From: Fomitopsis serialis
Taxonomy: Eukaryota; Basidiomycota; Agaricomycetes; Polyporales; Fomitopsidaceae
Direction of reading: 5' to 3'
Assembly: GCF_022376445.1 (NCBI RefSeq)
Contig: NW_025955310.1
Coordinates: forward strand, 1-41,493
DNA: 41,493 nt
Made by a program: the position numbers and the translations under genes. Under the pieces are notes generated by a model, which worked only from the letters and a program-made list of their open reading frames with translations, did no database searches and was not told the origin of the DNA. Position 1 is the first letter of the stretch; each line of letters starts with the position of its first letter. Positions 21,743 through 32,840 of the stretch are shown piece by piece.

Positions 21743-23841
21743 ATGTCCTTACCAACCGCAAGCCCCTGGCTGCAGGAAGAGTTCCAACAATTCCTGGAAC
21801 AGAGATACACTAACGTGAAGTCACAACTGACTGCGTCGGAGAAAGTAAGTCTGATGCGGATGTTGTTGCCGTTACGCTGTACTGACGCAGTTACGATGCT
21901 CAGGAAAAAGATGAATTGCGAGCAGCATTGACAGAAGCTGAGAAGAGGCTCGAAGCTTCCGCTACTGTATGTCACTTCATGCTGTGTGTAGATTTGATAC
22001 CCGATACTAGTATTCGTGTCCGTTGCATACACGTAGGAATTAAGTGAACTGCGAACTGCTGCTAGAGTGGCATCGAATTTAGACGAGGCACGTCTCTGGC
22101 TCGCCCTTGTCTCCGTGCCGCTGACGGTGGTTCTCCGTTGCAGCTCCAGCGAGTCTCAAGTCTACTTGCCACCGAGCAGACCCGCCGAAATAAAGCAGTG
22201 AGTGTGCAATCTCTGGCTGTTGCTTCTCATCGTTGCTAAGTGGTGTTCCGAGGAACGTGCCACATTTGAGGTGGAGGCAAAGGTATTGATCTCGCTGCCT
22301 TTCGGCTATCGCGTATACCGTCTCATTGTTGAATTGCAGGTCAAGGCTCTCGCCGATGAATTGGCACAGAGCAAAAATGCGCTTCAAGTGCTCGCGAAGG
22401 AAGGTTGTCAAGAATGTGCTAGGCAGCGCACAAAGATCGCACGGATAGAAGCAATCGTGGACAGTCGGGATAATGAGGTGAAGATTTAATATTCGGGCGT
22501 GAAGAACTCTTATCAACGGTTGATGCTTCTCCATCTCATACAGATTGCGGCATTACGAGACGCCCGCGTTCGTGCAGCTGGACAGCGTGCAATAGCTGCT
22601 GCGGCCGAGACCAACTGTCGACAGCAGCTCAACAACGTGACAGCCGAGCTCGTTGCCGCGAAGAAGGTCGGCTTCCACCGGAGCATCCGCCATGCCATCG
22701 CATGCTAACCATACGTCAGGAGGTGTCAAGGCTGTCAGCCACCGGCGACTCGGCGACCAAAGCTAGTGCATCCACCCAGATTCCGTACAGTAAGGGCACT
22801 CAGATGGTATTGTAGTGTATAATCCCGTTTATGTGCAGCAAATGCTGACGTACTCCATGTGCTTAGTTCAGGAGCTTCATGGACCGTATGCGCGCACTGC
22901 CTGCTCCCCCGGTCACAGTTGATCTCTCCACCATCTTACCGGTCAAGCTGCCGGTCAGTAACTTTTTCGTGATATTCGTTGTAGTTCACGCTGGATATCA
23001 CCATGCTAGCCGGGGTCCCGCCGCGTGTCCGATTGTTTCCATGAGGGCATAAGCAAGTTTCCTAGGTTGACGGTGAATGATGCCTGCATGTGGCTACCCG
23101 ACTCGCAGCATGCATTGCGTGTTGTCCCGGGGTTTGGGTATGATTCCAGACCACGCTGCAGGAAATGGACGCCATACGTACCCCGATCTGCGACGTATAT
23201 ACCAAAAGGAACGTTCGAGCTCTTTCATACTCATGACGATGACCTCTATTACGTCGGCACGTATAAGACGGTGGAGGGCCCGCGTGATATACACTTGAAA
23301 GTGATTGACACGCGGCTTCTCGCGGTGAGCATCACAACACGACCGTATCACTTCTACGTCACTCATAATATCGAATCGTATATGGAAGCAATTGGACGGG
23401 ACAGTGGTGGTCGATGACTTAGAAGAGGCGCTCACGTGGCAAACGGCACCCAAAGCGCCCCCAACCAACGCGGTAGCAAGGACAATACCCGAGATGTACG
23501 AGATGGGCATCTTAAGGGTGCAGGTCATCGGTCTCCAGTGTGTCGGGTTTAACCATCGCCTGCATGAGGAGCTGCACCCAAAAAGGATGCCTTCTGACGA
23601 CACTTCGCGGAAATCCGACACTGACGTTCAGCGCCGACGGGGCTCCTCAGCCAAACGGCGCAGCGTGAGTTGGCTGGATGCCCTCTCATCTGATGATAGT
23701 ATAGTACTATCAGATGGGGAACCACCGAGTAAAAGGCAGCGCAGTCATACAGGAGCTGAGATGTCGGACCGTGACCCTTCGTCCTCGACTCTTTACCCAG
23801 GTTCGTATCACACTGATCGCACGTCTACGTTACATGTCTAA
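21743..23841 (+). CDS. Coiled-coil protein with C-terminal YVGTY module, paralog A3 (DUF6697-like)
   Basis: Eleven phase-0 exons: 21743-21844, 21904-21966, 22037-22087, 22144-22197, 22253-22282, 22340-22477, 22544-22666, 22720-22806, 22867-22953, 23010-23324 and 23389-23841, 500 residues. It starts with the family N-terminus (LQEEFQQFLEQRYTNVKSQL). The 27-30-nt exon between exons 3 and 4 of A2/A4 is missing, and the intron there begins GC (GAG|GCACGT). The linker is FRSFMDRMRALPAPPVTVDL. The module has MWLPDSQHAL, GTFELFHTHDDD, YYVGTYKTVEGP and IPEMYEMGILRVQVIGLQCV followed by GFNHRLHEELH. The C-terminus is longer than in its relatives: AKRRSVSW, an Asp/Ser patch, EPPSKRQR, then about 35 more residues ending TSTLHV. 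Function unknown. Confidence 0.85.
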
Positions 23842-24256
23842 CTGACGATATCCCCCTCAGATCACTCGGTAGGCGGGCCTGCGTACGATTTGTGTCCTTT
23901 CTCCATTCTTACGTGAGGCTTTCCTCCAGGATCCCGTAACACCGTCATAAGTACCATCCGGTGGCGCAGCGGACGTACGTCGCTGGCACATCGGAACGTA
24001 GAGGGCGATGGACAGACCTGTTGTATCTCGTCGCTGTGTAACGCAAGTATGGATATGAACGCCGACCTCATGTCTCGGACCAGCAGTGTCGGGTCATGAT
24101 AGTGAAACCATCGCGCTGCTGCAAAGGTTGCCAGTTTCTGGGATACCTCGGGGATTACCTAACTCACTAAAAAGCACGTTCTTCATCGCACTACTGACAG
24201 CATCATGCATGCCGGTAATCAGATCGGTGAGAGGAACGTGCACTAGTACGCTCATA
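23842..24256. other. Convergent spacer between A3 and the P450
   Basis: Paralog A3 (+) and the P450 (-) end toward each other across 415 bp. Nothing coding was recognised. The 3' ends and polyadenylation sites of both genes should lie here. Confidence 0.5.
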
Positions 24257-26569
24257 TCACGCTGATATGCTCGCCAGCGTCTCTGCAACAAGACTCATCG
24301 CAGCAGGAGAACGCGGCCTGATGTCACAATCGTACGCCTCAGGATAGCTGTCGGACAGTGACGCGGCGTGAGCCCAATATACTCTCGTGAGCATTGTCCG
24401 TAGACGGACTGACCTGATCAAGGAAGAGAAGAACCTCGCTTCTGGCGTAATGACGTTGCCCTCAGCATCCCGGGCTTTGTCGATGTTCAGCGTCGCCGCG
24501 ACGCCGGCTATCGCCAGAAAGACGGATGCGTCCCCGAATAGGCGTCCGGGGCAGAGCCTGAATGTCAGGGCTGAGACGTGGAGGAAGGCTTTCGGACAGA
24601 GCAAAGCACGGACCGTCGACCATGCCCGAAGACGATGTTGCGAGGATCTTCGAGTTCCCCGTCTGAGCTTGTCGCATCGAGGAAGCGTTCCGGACGGAAC
24701 GTGGCAGGGGCGTCGTATGTCCTCTCGTCGTGTGTCATTGACCTGTTGGACGTCGGTGAGCTTTGCATAGAGCCTTTTTTTTGTATGATCACACGGTACC
24801 ACAGGTGGTTATGACCGTGGAGTCCCCAGGCACATGGTAGCCCTCATACTCGTCATCCTCCGTCAGATAGTGAGGTATGCCTGTGAAGATTTGCAAACGT
24901 TAGCGACTGCCGGTTGCTCACAACAGAACGTATGTGACCCAGTGGGACAGGTGGATTCCAGCTGCCCACCATAGATGTGAGACTCGATCCTCGTCTTGCA
25001 CGGCTGCAGGTAGTACTCACCGATACGTCTCCTTCAGGATGCAATCGAGATATGGCAGGTTCGGTCTGTCCTCAAGAGTGGGTAGTCGGCTGTTCCCGAC
25101 GACGCGGTCGACTTCCGCTTGGGCCTTATGGTACACCTCCGGGTAGAGGACCATCGCCAGGAAGAATGTCCGGAGCACCGTCTTCGTCTATTCGTCACAC
25201 CCTAGTGTTTCAGTATCGACCATTGCGCCATTGCCCGATAGCATACCGTATCCGTCCCAGCTGGCAGTAGCTACTGTTAAATTCACAGGTTTCGTAGAGC
25301 ACTCAATTTGGGACGTACCAGAGTACAACACGCCCGCCGCGTACCGGATGTAGTCCTCGTCCTCGGCAAGCCGGCCCGCTTTCTCTGCTTTCTCGATCAA
25401 TTCGGAAACGAACGAAGGCCGTGCACTTCCCGACGTCTAGTTGGACGGTGTCAACGATACAGTTCCATCTATGCTTTGCAAGTGTGGACCCACCACCGCT
25501 TTGCGGACCATATTGTATGGGAGATGATTAGCGCGCCATACGAGTTCCCTGGCGTACATTGCCTTGCGCTTGAAGTCTGCCCCAGGCATCCACGCCGGGA
25601 CGTACTTGACTATAACAGATCAGCGGTCAGCGGTCAATATCTCATCAAGGCTTCGCAGTCAGCACAATTGAAGACTAACGAAGTGGAAAGATGTCCGCTA
25701 TCCCGCTTCCTGCCGGACCGGTCGCGTTGGTTGCGTCCATGGCATGGTCCATCAGCGTTACATACTCATCGTCCAAGGACGTGATTCGGTGCCCATACAC
25801 AGACTCGAGGATGAGTGCCGCGGTGTACCTAGGTGCGAACGAAGGCACTCAGCGATCATGGTCCATCGGGAGCTCTGCACACCCCCGGCCTTCACACTAC
25901 AGCTGTGACGTACCGCGTGATGTGCATCGTGAAGTCTGCGGGCGTGTGCATGAGGTTCGACAGGAAGGTGCAAATCTCCCGCAGCTGTAGGCTGTCGTAC
26001 TTCCGTATCGCATCCTTCTCGCCGAACGCTGCCTGGATCCACCGGCGCTGCATACGCCGCCCCGCGGCTTGGTACGGCAGAAAAGCCGTGTTAGGATACC
26101 AGCCTATCCTGGGTTCGCCGGTCAGTGTCAATGCGAGCGATAAGGGGAGGGTGCGACGTACAGCTCGACCTGTGTGACAAGTCGAGGACGGCTCGAATAG
26201 ATCGCGCCCCGCTTGTCCAGGAGGTCCCGCGCGATGCTGGGCGAGTTGATGATGAGCGTGCGGCACCCGAAGAAGTCGGCATAGACCAGATCGCCTGCGG
26301 GTGTAGCCAGCGTGAGATTGGTCGAATGTCGTCTAAGTACTGCGAAATCCACCGTATTCATCCGCCCACGACTTGAAGGTCTGCTCCTGGGAGCTTGAGG
26401 GCAACTGATGGGCGTTGCCTAAGACAGGAATACGCTTTGGACCGGGAGGGAGACGGCGCCGGGGATTGCTTAGACCGAGCAAGTAGACAAGGCCCATGAC
26501 GCACACCAAAGGCATCATGATCCAGGCATAAGCTGAAGAAAACGAGTCCTGGAACATGGTTTCCAGCAA
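24257..26569 (-). CDS. Microsomal cytochrome P450 (fungal O-methylsterigmatocystin-oxidoreductase-like group), one probable frameshift
   Basis: From ATG 26569 the protein has a hydrophobic anchor ([19 protein letters not shown]), the proline hinge [53 protein letters not shown], the I-helix AGTDT motif, [20 protein letters not shown], the K-helix ETYR, FRPERF, and the haem loop FGHGRR-LCPGR, ending TLASISA and TGA at 24257. About ten introns can be placed; one of about 50 bp splits the haem loop, as is common in basidiomycete P450s. All classical P450 motifs are present. One junction does not work: the exon ending near 24807 ([12 protein letters not shown]) and the next ([12 protein letters not shown]) are in incompatible phases, as if one base were lost before the expected Trp. 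It is a pseudogene only if that base is really missing. Substrate unknown. It lies opposite in strand between A3 and A4. Confidence 0.8.
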
Positions 26570-26600
26570 GACGAGATAGGTGAAAGGGGCTGTCCTTGAT

Positions 26601-26610
26601 TCCCTTATAA
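26601..26610 (-). promoter_or_regulatory. TATA box of the P450 gene
   Basis: TTATAAGGGA on the minus strand lies 32-41 bp upstream of the chosen ATG (26569). This fits a core promoter with a very short 5' leader and supports the start choice. Confidence 0.45.
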
Positions 26611-27941
26611 CACGGATGCTTTGCAGATCTCCAAATGCACCGACTGAACTTTGACTTGCGCGTCATTTGCACTGGGAAGATAGCAGCCACGTCACCACCT
26701 ATACCAGAAGGATTCGCCATCCATGGGCGGTTCGAGCCCAATGCTGTATACGACGGCCTAGATAGGCCTCAGCGGTGCCAGTTACCGTGACCTATGCCTT
26801 GCGAGGCATCTGTTTGTTTCTTGGGACTGCACAAGCTCAAATCTCATTAAACTGTTACCGTCTTACGCCCACGAGCCCATCTCCTGGCAGGACCCATTTG
26901 GCTTGTGTGGTTGCTGGCTGTCTTGAATCGCATTCAGCCGCGAATCGGTAGAGGTAAGATGAAAACCAAAGCACATCATCACTCACACGGTTCAAAAATA
27001 CGGACAGAGCCCGACAGAAATTTTCTGTAAGACGCCCTCCAACTTGTGGTCATAATTGTACAGCAGCTTTGACTCGTAACGCCGCAGTTCACCCGTAGCC
27101 AGCGTCCCCACATGGCTTCTTGCAGCCAGAAGGCAAGTCAGCGTTAGCTGAGGGCCTTGACTCGAACAGAACACTAGTGTATTCGCCGCGCAATGTCGGC
27201 TTAGAAGCTCACATAGGAGTCCCTTGAAGCACTAGATAGAGCGCTAGCGGCCAGTCAGTACCCCAGCAGGAGGTCTGAGAGAACAAACATACCAATACTG
27301 GCCAATGGAACATTCCATTGACCGCGCTTGCTCTTTGATACCGACGTAACAAGGTATCGGTGTGCCAATGACTCGGATCGCATAGGCACTAGTTACTGGA
27401 AGTGATCGTGGCAAGCTGTACCTAGCATTAGCCAGCGAGTGAGTATACACGGTTCATGCGACGGACATCTCTCGTACCGTCACTGCTCTCCAGCCAGTAT
27501 GGAATCACATATATTTAACTCACTTCTCAGGGCCTAGTCACGGTAGAATTCAAGTTTCCAGTTGTAAGTAGGCCTGCAGGTAGACCTACGCCTTTGTGAA
27601 TCCTGTAGCAAACGCCGTTGCCAGTGAATGTTTGACTGGATACTTAAGACACTACACAGACTGCATAGTAGTACAGAACAAACGTGGGCCGCCGGGCGGG
27701 CCGTCACGGCGTTATTTACGCTGGCGTAGGCAAGCCACGCGGCCATACCAAATCCGGCAATGAACCTCAAGCCGGCGAGTACTGCTGATCTGTAAGTACG
27801 TTTGTACGTGCATGTGTCTAGGGTCTCCTCGTTGCTAACCATCTTCGAACGGATATTGGACGTCGCGCAATCGTAAAACTCTACTACTGTGTCTGTCCTT
27901 CATACAAATTGTCACGGCTACAGAAGCTTGCCACTGTCGTC
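26611..27941. other. Region without a supportable gene
   Basis: This lies between the P450 and A4, whose 5' ends face each other. A minus frame at 27534-27842 contains the hydrophobic stretch AVLAGLRFIAGFGMAAWLAY, which resembles a single transporter-like helix, but no flanking exons could be joined. The A4 promoter must lie in the last few hundred bases. Confidence 0.4.
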
Positions 27942-30038
27942 ATGTCCTTCAGCCCAGCCGCACCGAGACCCAGGCTACAGACGGAGTTCTACGAGTTCCT
28001 GGAACAAAAACTCTTGAATGTAGAGTCGCAGTTGAGTGCATCGGAGAAAGTGAGTCAGGCTCGATTGCCTTGACGCCGCGGTATCGACTTAGAGACGATG
28101 CTCCGATCAGGAAAGGGACGCGCTGGGAGTGGCGTTGACACAAGCCGAGAAGAAGCTCGAGGCTTCCAACGTTGTGTGTTACTTTCTACAGACTCTGAGC
28201 GCTGATAGTTCTAACTGCATTGATACCATATGCACAGGAACTCAATGAACTACGGACGAATGCCGCCGCTTCGATTGAGGCGCTATCGAACAAAGACGAG
28301 GTTGTACGTCCCACACTAGCGTCCCACGCTCTACATCGTTCAGCGCATGCAGCTTAATAATACATTGACAGGCACATTCCACGGCATTGCTTCGACAAGA
28401 TGTAGGTTTCCTCTACCATTTATTCCTGTGCTGCTCAGTGTCATTCTCTATTGTAGCTTCAGCGAGTATCAGATCTGCTCGCGAGGGAACGAGCGCGCCG
28501 CGAAGAAGCAGTAAGTTTTGCGGTCTATCTGTCGCTTGTTGGGAATGCTAAGGGGTATCATGAGGAACGTGTCACCTCCGAGACGGAAGCAAAGGTGCTA
28601 ACGTCACACGTGCGGCTTGGTATTTGGTCTAATTGTTGGTGCACAGGTCAAGACTCTTGTCGATAAACTTGCACAGTGCAACTCCGCAAACGAAGAGCTC
28701 AAGAAGAAATGTAGCCAGGAAAGCGCCACACAACTCACAAAGATCACAAGATTGGAGGCAACCACCAAGGACATGGAGAAAGAGGTAGAGTAGCAACCAC
28801 CGGTGTGCTAGTCAGTTCATGCTTATCTACTGTATACAGAATACGAGATTACGAGAGGAGGTCGTGAACAAGGAGAAGATCTGCAGTCGTGCAGTTGCAG
28901 AGCGTGCCGAAGCTATTGCAGCTGAGACCGAATGTCGACGGCAGTCCAACTACGTGAAATCCGAGCTGGATGCTGTGAAGAAGGTCATCTTCTGTCGAAC
29001 GCATCGTCTTCTCACACTAATCATATTTCAGGAGATATCGAGTCTGCGGACCGCGCTCAACTCGATCACAGCTAGTACATCCGACCAGCTTGACCTTCAT
29101 AGCTCGGCAGTGAAGGTATTGCATCGGACGCTCTGATTGTAAATGATGATGGCTGACATACTGCCTACGCATAGTTGCGGGGCTTCGTGGATGATTTGCG
29201 TGCACTACCTGCTCCCGCTGTAGCAATTGATCTCGCGGCCCTTACGCCTGTTGAGATACCGGTCAGTTTGAAATCCTTACTGGACATTGTATGCATCAGA
29301 CGATCATATGCACGCAGGCCTCTCAGCACGTATCTGAAATCTTGTCTGGCCTACGACGGAGAGGCGTGCTCACGGGCTTCGAAATGACGCTCAGTGACAA
29401 CTTGTTGTGGCTCCCCAACTCAAATCATGCGATGTACGTTGTCCCTATGTATGACTACGTTTCGAGCGTCCACAGCACAAAGTGGTGGAGGTACACCAGA
29501 TGTATCAAGTCAAAGGAGACACGTGAAATCTTCCATACCTCTCATGGAAAGCTCTATTACGTCGGCACATACCAAAGGGTGGAGCTCGGTTTGGATAATA
29601 TCCAGCTGGAAGCCATTGATATCAAACTCTTCCAGGTGAGCAAGGCAGCCCTCGGCATTGATACACACTCAATAACTTGTCACACTCTCATGATGTTTGC
29701 AGCGACTTAAGAATTCAGTGGCCCAGCTTGATTTGAAAGCGGCGCTGGCGAAGCGTACAACAGAGAGGGCGCACGCGTCTAATGCGTTGACCGAAGGCGT
29801 ACCTGGAATGTATCAATGGGGCATCTTGAAAGCGAAAGTTATTGGTCTCCAGTGTATCGGATTCAACCGTCGCCTTAACGACAAGCTGCATCCGAGCAAA
29901 TCGCCTTCCAACGACGCCTCGCCAGACGGCCGAACCGACAACATGCCACCGTCATCTCTCAAACGGCGTGAATGTCCTCTAGCAGTATGTGGTTCAGACG
30001 AGGAACCGCCCAAGAAGGAAGCGAAGATATCTAGATAG
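27942..30038 (+). CDS. Coiled-coil protein with C-terminal YVGTY module, paralog A4 (DUF6697-like)
   Basis: Twelve phase-0 exons: 27942-28049, 28111-28173, 28238-28303, 28372-28401, 28457-28510, 28565-28594, 28647-28784, 28840-28983, 29032-29115, 29175-29261, 29318-29635 and 29703-30038, about 485 residues. This is the most complete A layout and a useful reference for the others. The N-terminus is LQTEFYEFLEQKLLNVESQL. Exons 2-9 form the coiled coil. The linker is LRGFVDDLRALPAPAVAIDL. The module carries LWLPNSNHAMYVVPMYDY, REIFHTSHGK, YYVGTYQRVE and GILKAKVIGLQCIGFNRRLN. The tail has LKRRE, SDEEPPKKEAKIS and Arg before TAG. No frameshift or stop was found. The P450 separates it from its sister A3. 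Function unknown. Confidence 0.85.
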
Positions 30039-30312
30039 GTGTTGGGACATAGCGAAGCTTACCACGGTACTACAACACAAGTTCGTACTAGTCCATGTTA
30101 CCATTTCATGATGAGTTGACGGTACTTACCTACAATTGATGCCCTTCGTGCACCCTCACGCCATGCAGTATACCAAATCGCCACCATTTTCGGCGACGCG
30201 GCGGCGGAGGGTAATGAACAGATCTTTGATATGTTGTTACTGCACCCACGGGTATGCACGCCAATCTCATGCTTGCGAGTAACAGAAACGTTGGGTACAG
30301 TCGACACTGAAC

Positions 30313-31240
30313 CTATGACACCGCTATAGAGCTGACGAGCGTTGTCAATTGCTTAGCGAGTGTATCTCCAAGCATATGATGCCCGTAAATTGTCGGATGT
30401 AGTCCGTCCATGGTGTGCTCCCTCCTGAGGTCGCCTCCGATGTCCCATTCGTGGAATTCGACACCTTGCCCGGCATTGGACCTCAACGAAGCCAAAGCTG
30501 ACGACAGGTCTCGTGTGACAGAGACCTGTTCGGCGCTTTCTGTCGTTTCAGGATCCGAGTCTGCAGTAAAATCGGGGAAGGGATGCTAAAGAGGGTCATG
30601 AGCGAACCACGGAGCGTAGCAATGAAGGGAACCTTACGAGGACACATATTTGCTTGGCCGATGCGCGATACACCTGCAACAGACGGCCGACGAAAGCATG
30701 CATGGTTGAGGCGAATTGATGGGGGACACGTCTTGCGCGTCATCGTTCGTACCTGAGATAGAACTAATTCAGCCTCGACACCCAGCGCGAGGCCTCATAG
30801 GCGTGATGCGCACCTAGGGCGATCACTATGATTGAGGGCTGTTCGTCTAGTGCTGCAGGCCCGTCCGACCATTGGGACGCCTTTCATATAGCGACAGTCA
30901 ATCAATACAACGGGATCCGCGTGCATCCAACAAGCTACGCACATGAAGAACGGTCTATCATACCCTGCCCGGCGCCCTCGTCCGCTTCCTCTGGCGTAGG
31001 CGCTACGAGCGTCACACCGGGGAAGGCTACGAGTTCGAGCTCGAGCTCATACCCGTTCTCGCGTGGAGCTGTGCCTTCGCGATGTGTGGGTACGCGCTGA
31101 GACAGCCCAGAGGAATTGGCTGTGAGCCATCTGAGTAGCCTGCCGTGATCGAGTCCCCGATGGCGAGTACTCTGACTGAGCGAGGGTCATCGGGAAAAGC
31201 CTGGACGCTGTCTTCCTTATGGCAAGTGTAAGCAGCACAT
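30313..31240 (-). pseudogene. SGNH/GDSL-family hydrolase, multiply frameshifted
   Basis: On the minus strand the block-I motif appears as VRVLAIGDSITAGYSDGSQP, followed by fragments in changing frames: FLWAVSARTH, IAKAQL, RENGYELELELVAFPG, VTLVAPTPEEADEGAG, SDGPAALDEQPSIIVIALGA, and finally DGLHPTIYGHHMLGDTLAKQ before a stop at 30313. GDS supplies the nucleophile Ser, and the terminal D-x-x-H supplies the Asp/His pair of the SGNH fold, so the catalytic ends survive. At least two single-base shifts are needed in 31080-31130, and the middle (30520-30800) cannot be joined confidently. The family cleaves esters of lipids or polysaccharides. Upstream codons near 31270-31330 (TLTLVDWASVFELE) may be its N-terminal part. 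I infer a decayed gene. Confidence 0.6.
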
Positions 31241-32675
31241 TACCATAGTAGTTGGAGACCGCCTACATTATCCACGACGACACTCTCCAGTTCGAACACG
31301 GATGCCCAATCCACCAGAGTGAGGGTAATCTTGACAGGACGGTCGCGCTGTCGGAGTGTCTTCGTCTACCAGAACAACCTCCTGTGATGGCCGCAATCGT
31401 ACGTCTTCACCTGATTCTCGTTTGTGCTCGAATCGCACCACCTTCCGAACGTGCGCTGACTGAACAAGCTATCATCGGAGTTCCGCCATTAAACGAGTCC
31501 TTGCGCTCTGTACGCGAGCCTGTCCGTATGCTGAGGTAGCTCCCAGAGAAGCAGAAGGAAATGCTGGCGCCACACAAGAGGCGGCGAGTGAATCCGCATA
31601 TGTGGAGGCCATAGTCCATCGGCCAAGGCGACGGAACTTGTTGGAGGTGGGTTTCAGAGCTACCCTTGGGCGTTGGACGAGCTGTCCGGCATGCCCTCTC
31701 TGCATATTCAAGAGTCAGAACGTGGCTTTGTATCTGATCGAGGGTACCATGAACGCAGACGAGGAACTCGGACGCGGTCGCGAAACGGCTCGGGGCGTAC
31801 TCAGGCTATGACTCAGATGCGATCATGAGTGTGGCAACGAGGCCGACGTTACATACGCGTCAGGAATATAAAGCATATGCGTCTTCAGTGGATACGACTC
31901 TGGCAACATCTAGGAGGTGCGAATACTCAAGTACTCACGAAGAACAGTCGTGTCGAAAGCGTTCATTGTCAAGCCGAGTTCAAGCGGCTGTCTACAAATT
32001 ACACGTGGTGGCTGCCACTAGATAGTGATCCTACGAGCGCTTCTGAATTACACCGAATGTCTTCACTTCTCCAGTGAGTCAGGCTGAAGCATGGCGCAGT
32101 GCGTAAAGGGACCAGAACGCTGCCACCTCGAAGTGGAATATTTACTGATGGTGTAAAGTCTCAGGATCTCAACAAATACGCATGGACCGTAAACGTGAGG
32201 CTGACAGCCTCGGAGTGAGACGAATCTCATAAGGAAGTTCCTTCTTGGTTAATAATTAACTGTACAGAATAAGGGGTACTCAGGAGACAGTGTAGTGATA
32301 TTTGAGATGCAATCTAACAATGATAGTGGAAAGGATTGGATATGAATCTGCAGACCTCGAATCAAGTTCGTATGAGACGAGATGCTACGAGAATCGAACT
32401 GGTATCAGGAACCGCGTCATAATCTGAGAATATGCTGACAACCGTTACGGTATAGAGCATGTGGATATCAACATCCACTGCAGCTGCGATGGGATGTGAA
32501 TGGCGCCGGCATATTGATTATATCGCCAAACGTGTAGGCCTCTGAGCGTCGTCGGAAATCGGGATCATCAGCACAAGGCGCTTCTGTAGGGGGCAACGTA
32601 CTGGGTACCCTCCGTAACACCTCTGATCGGGCATATAGTGAGCTCTGGTCAATGAAGGCGAAGCCTAGGGCTTAC
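31241..32675. other. Region without a supportable gene
   Basis: Both strands hold only short frames. The left end may include the N-terminal exons of the SGNH hydrolase relic. The right end may include the later exons of the small secreted protein starting at 32763; no splice model was convincing. The stretch 32080-32600 is more AT-rich than its surroundings and has no long open frame. Confidence 0.4.
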
Positions 32676-32763
32676 CTGCCATACCGTACGGGCGTGCACT
32701 GGCCGCGGTAGCCATGAGTGGGATGAGAGCGGCCAGTACAGCAACCAGCCGGATGAACTGCAT
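32676..32763 (-). CDS. First exon of a small secreted protein (signal peptide)
   Basis: ATG at 32763 begins a textbook signal peptide: MQFIRLVAVLAALIPLMATA followed by ASARPYGMAG, with a likely cleavage after an Ala-x-Ala-type site. The exon ends at a good donor (G|GTAAGC) at 32676/32675. A strong TATA element lies about 70 bp upstream. Downstream exons are uncertain; a candidate acceptor near 32645 gives a tail of about 28 residues, but that intron would be only about 31 bp. The mature product cannot be classified. It might be an effector-like small secreted protein or the N-terminus of a decayed secreted enzyme. Confidence 0.5.
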
Positions 32764-32830
32764 CTCGTCGCGATGCGTGACGGAGGTCAGGAGGGATGAG
32801 ACGGGTGAGACTCCGTCTGCAATATCCCAA

Positions 32831-32840
32831 CTTATATACA
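32831..32840 (-). promoter_or_regulatory. TATA box (TGTATATAAG) of the small secreted protein gene
   Basis: The minus-strand sequence TGTATATAAG lies 68-77 bp upstream of the ATG at 32763. Its distance and consensus quality fit an RNA polymerase II core promoter and support the exon being real. Confidence 0.6.

Noticed and set aside
26720..26745. GGTTCGAGCCC, tRNA T-arm-like, in plus orientation
   Set aside because: The stem-loop GGGC-GGTTCGA-GCCC has the loop in the wrong register, and no D-arm or acceptor stem surrounds it.
27534..27842. Minus frame with one hydrophobic helix, transporter-like
   Set aside because: Only a single helix is visible, with no transporter motif or joinable exon.
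6154..30038. Reading the paralog cluster as a secondary-metabolite gene cluster
   Set aside because: No polyketide synthase, peptide synthetase, terpene synthase or pathway regulator is present; the P450 and nitroreductase alone do not support it.
30039..32600. Transposon or CRISPR-like repeats in the gene-poor stretch
   Set aside because: No terminal inverted repeats, transposase motifs or regularly spaced direct repeats seen anywhere in the window.
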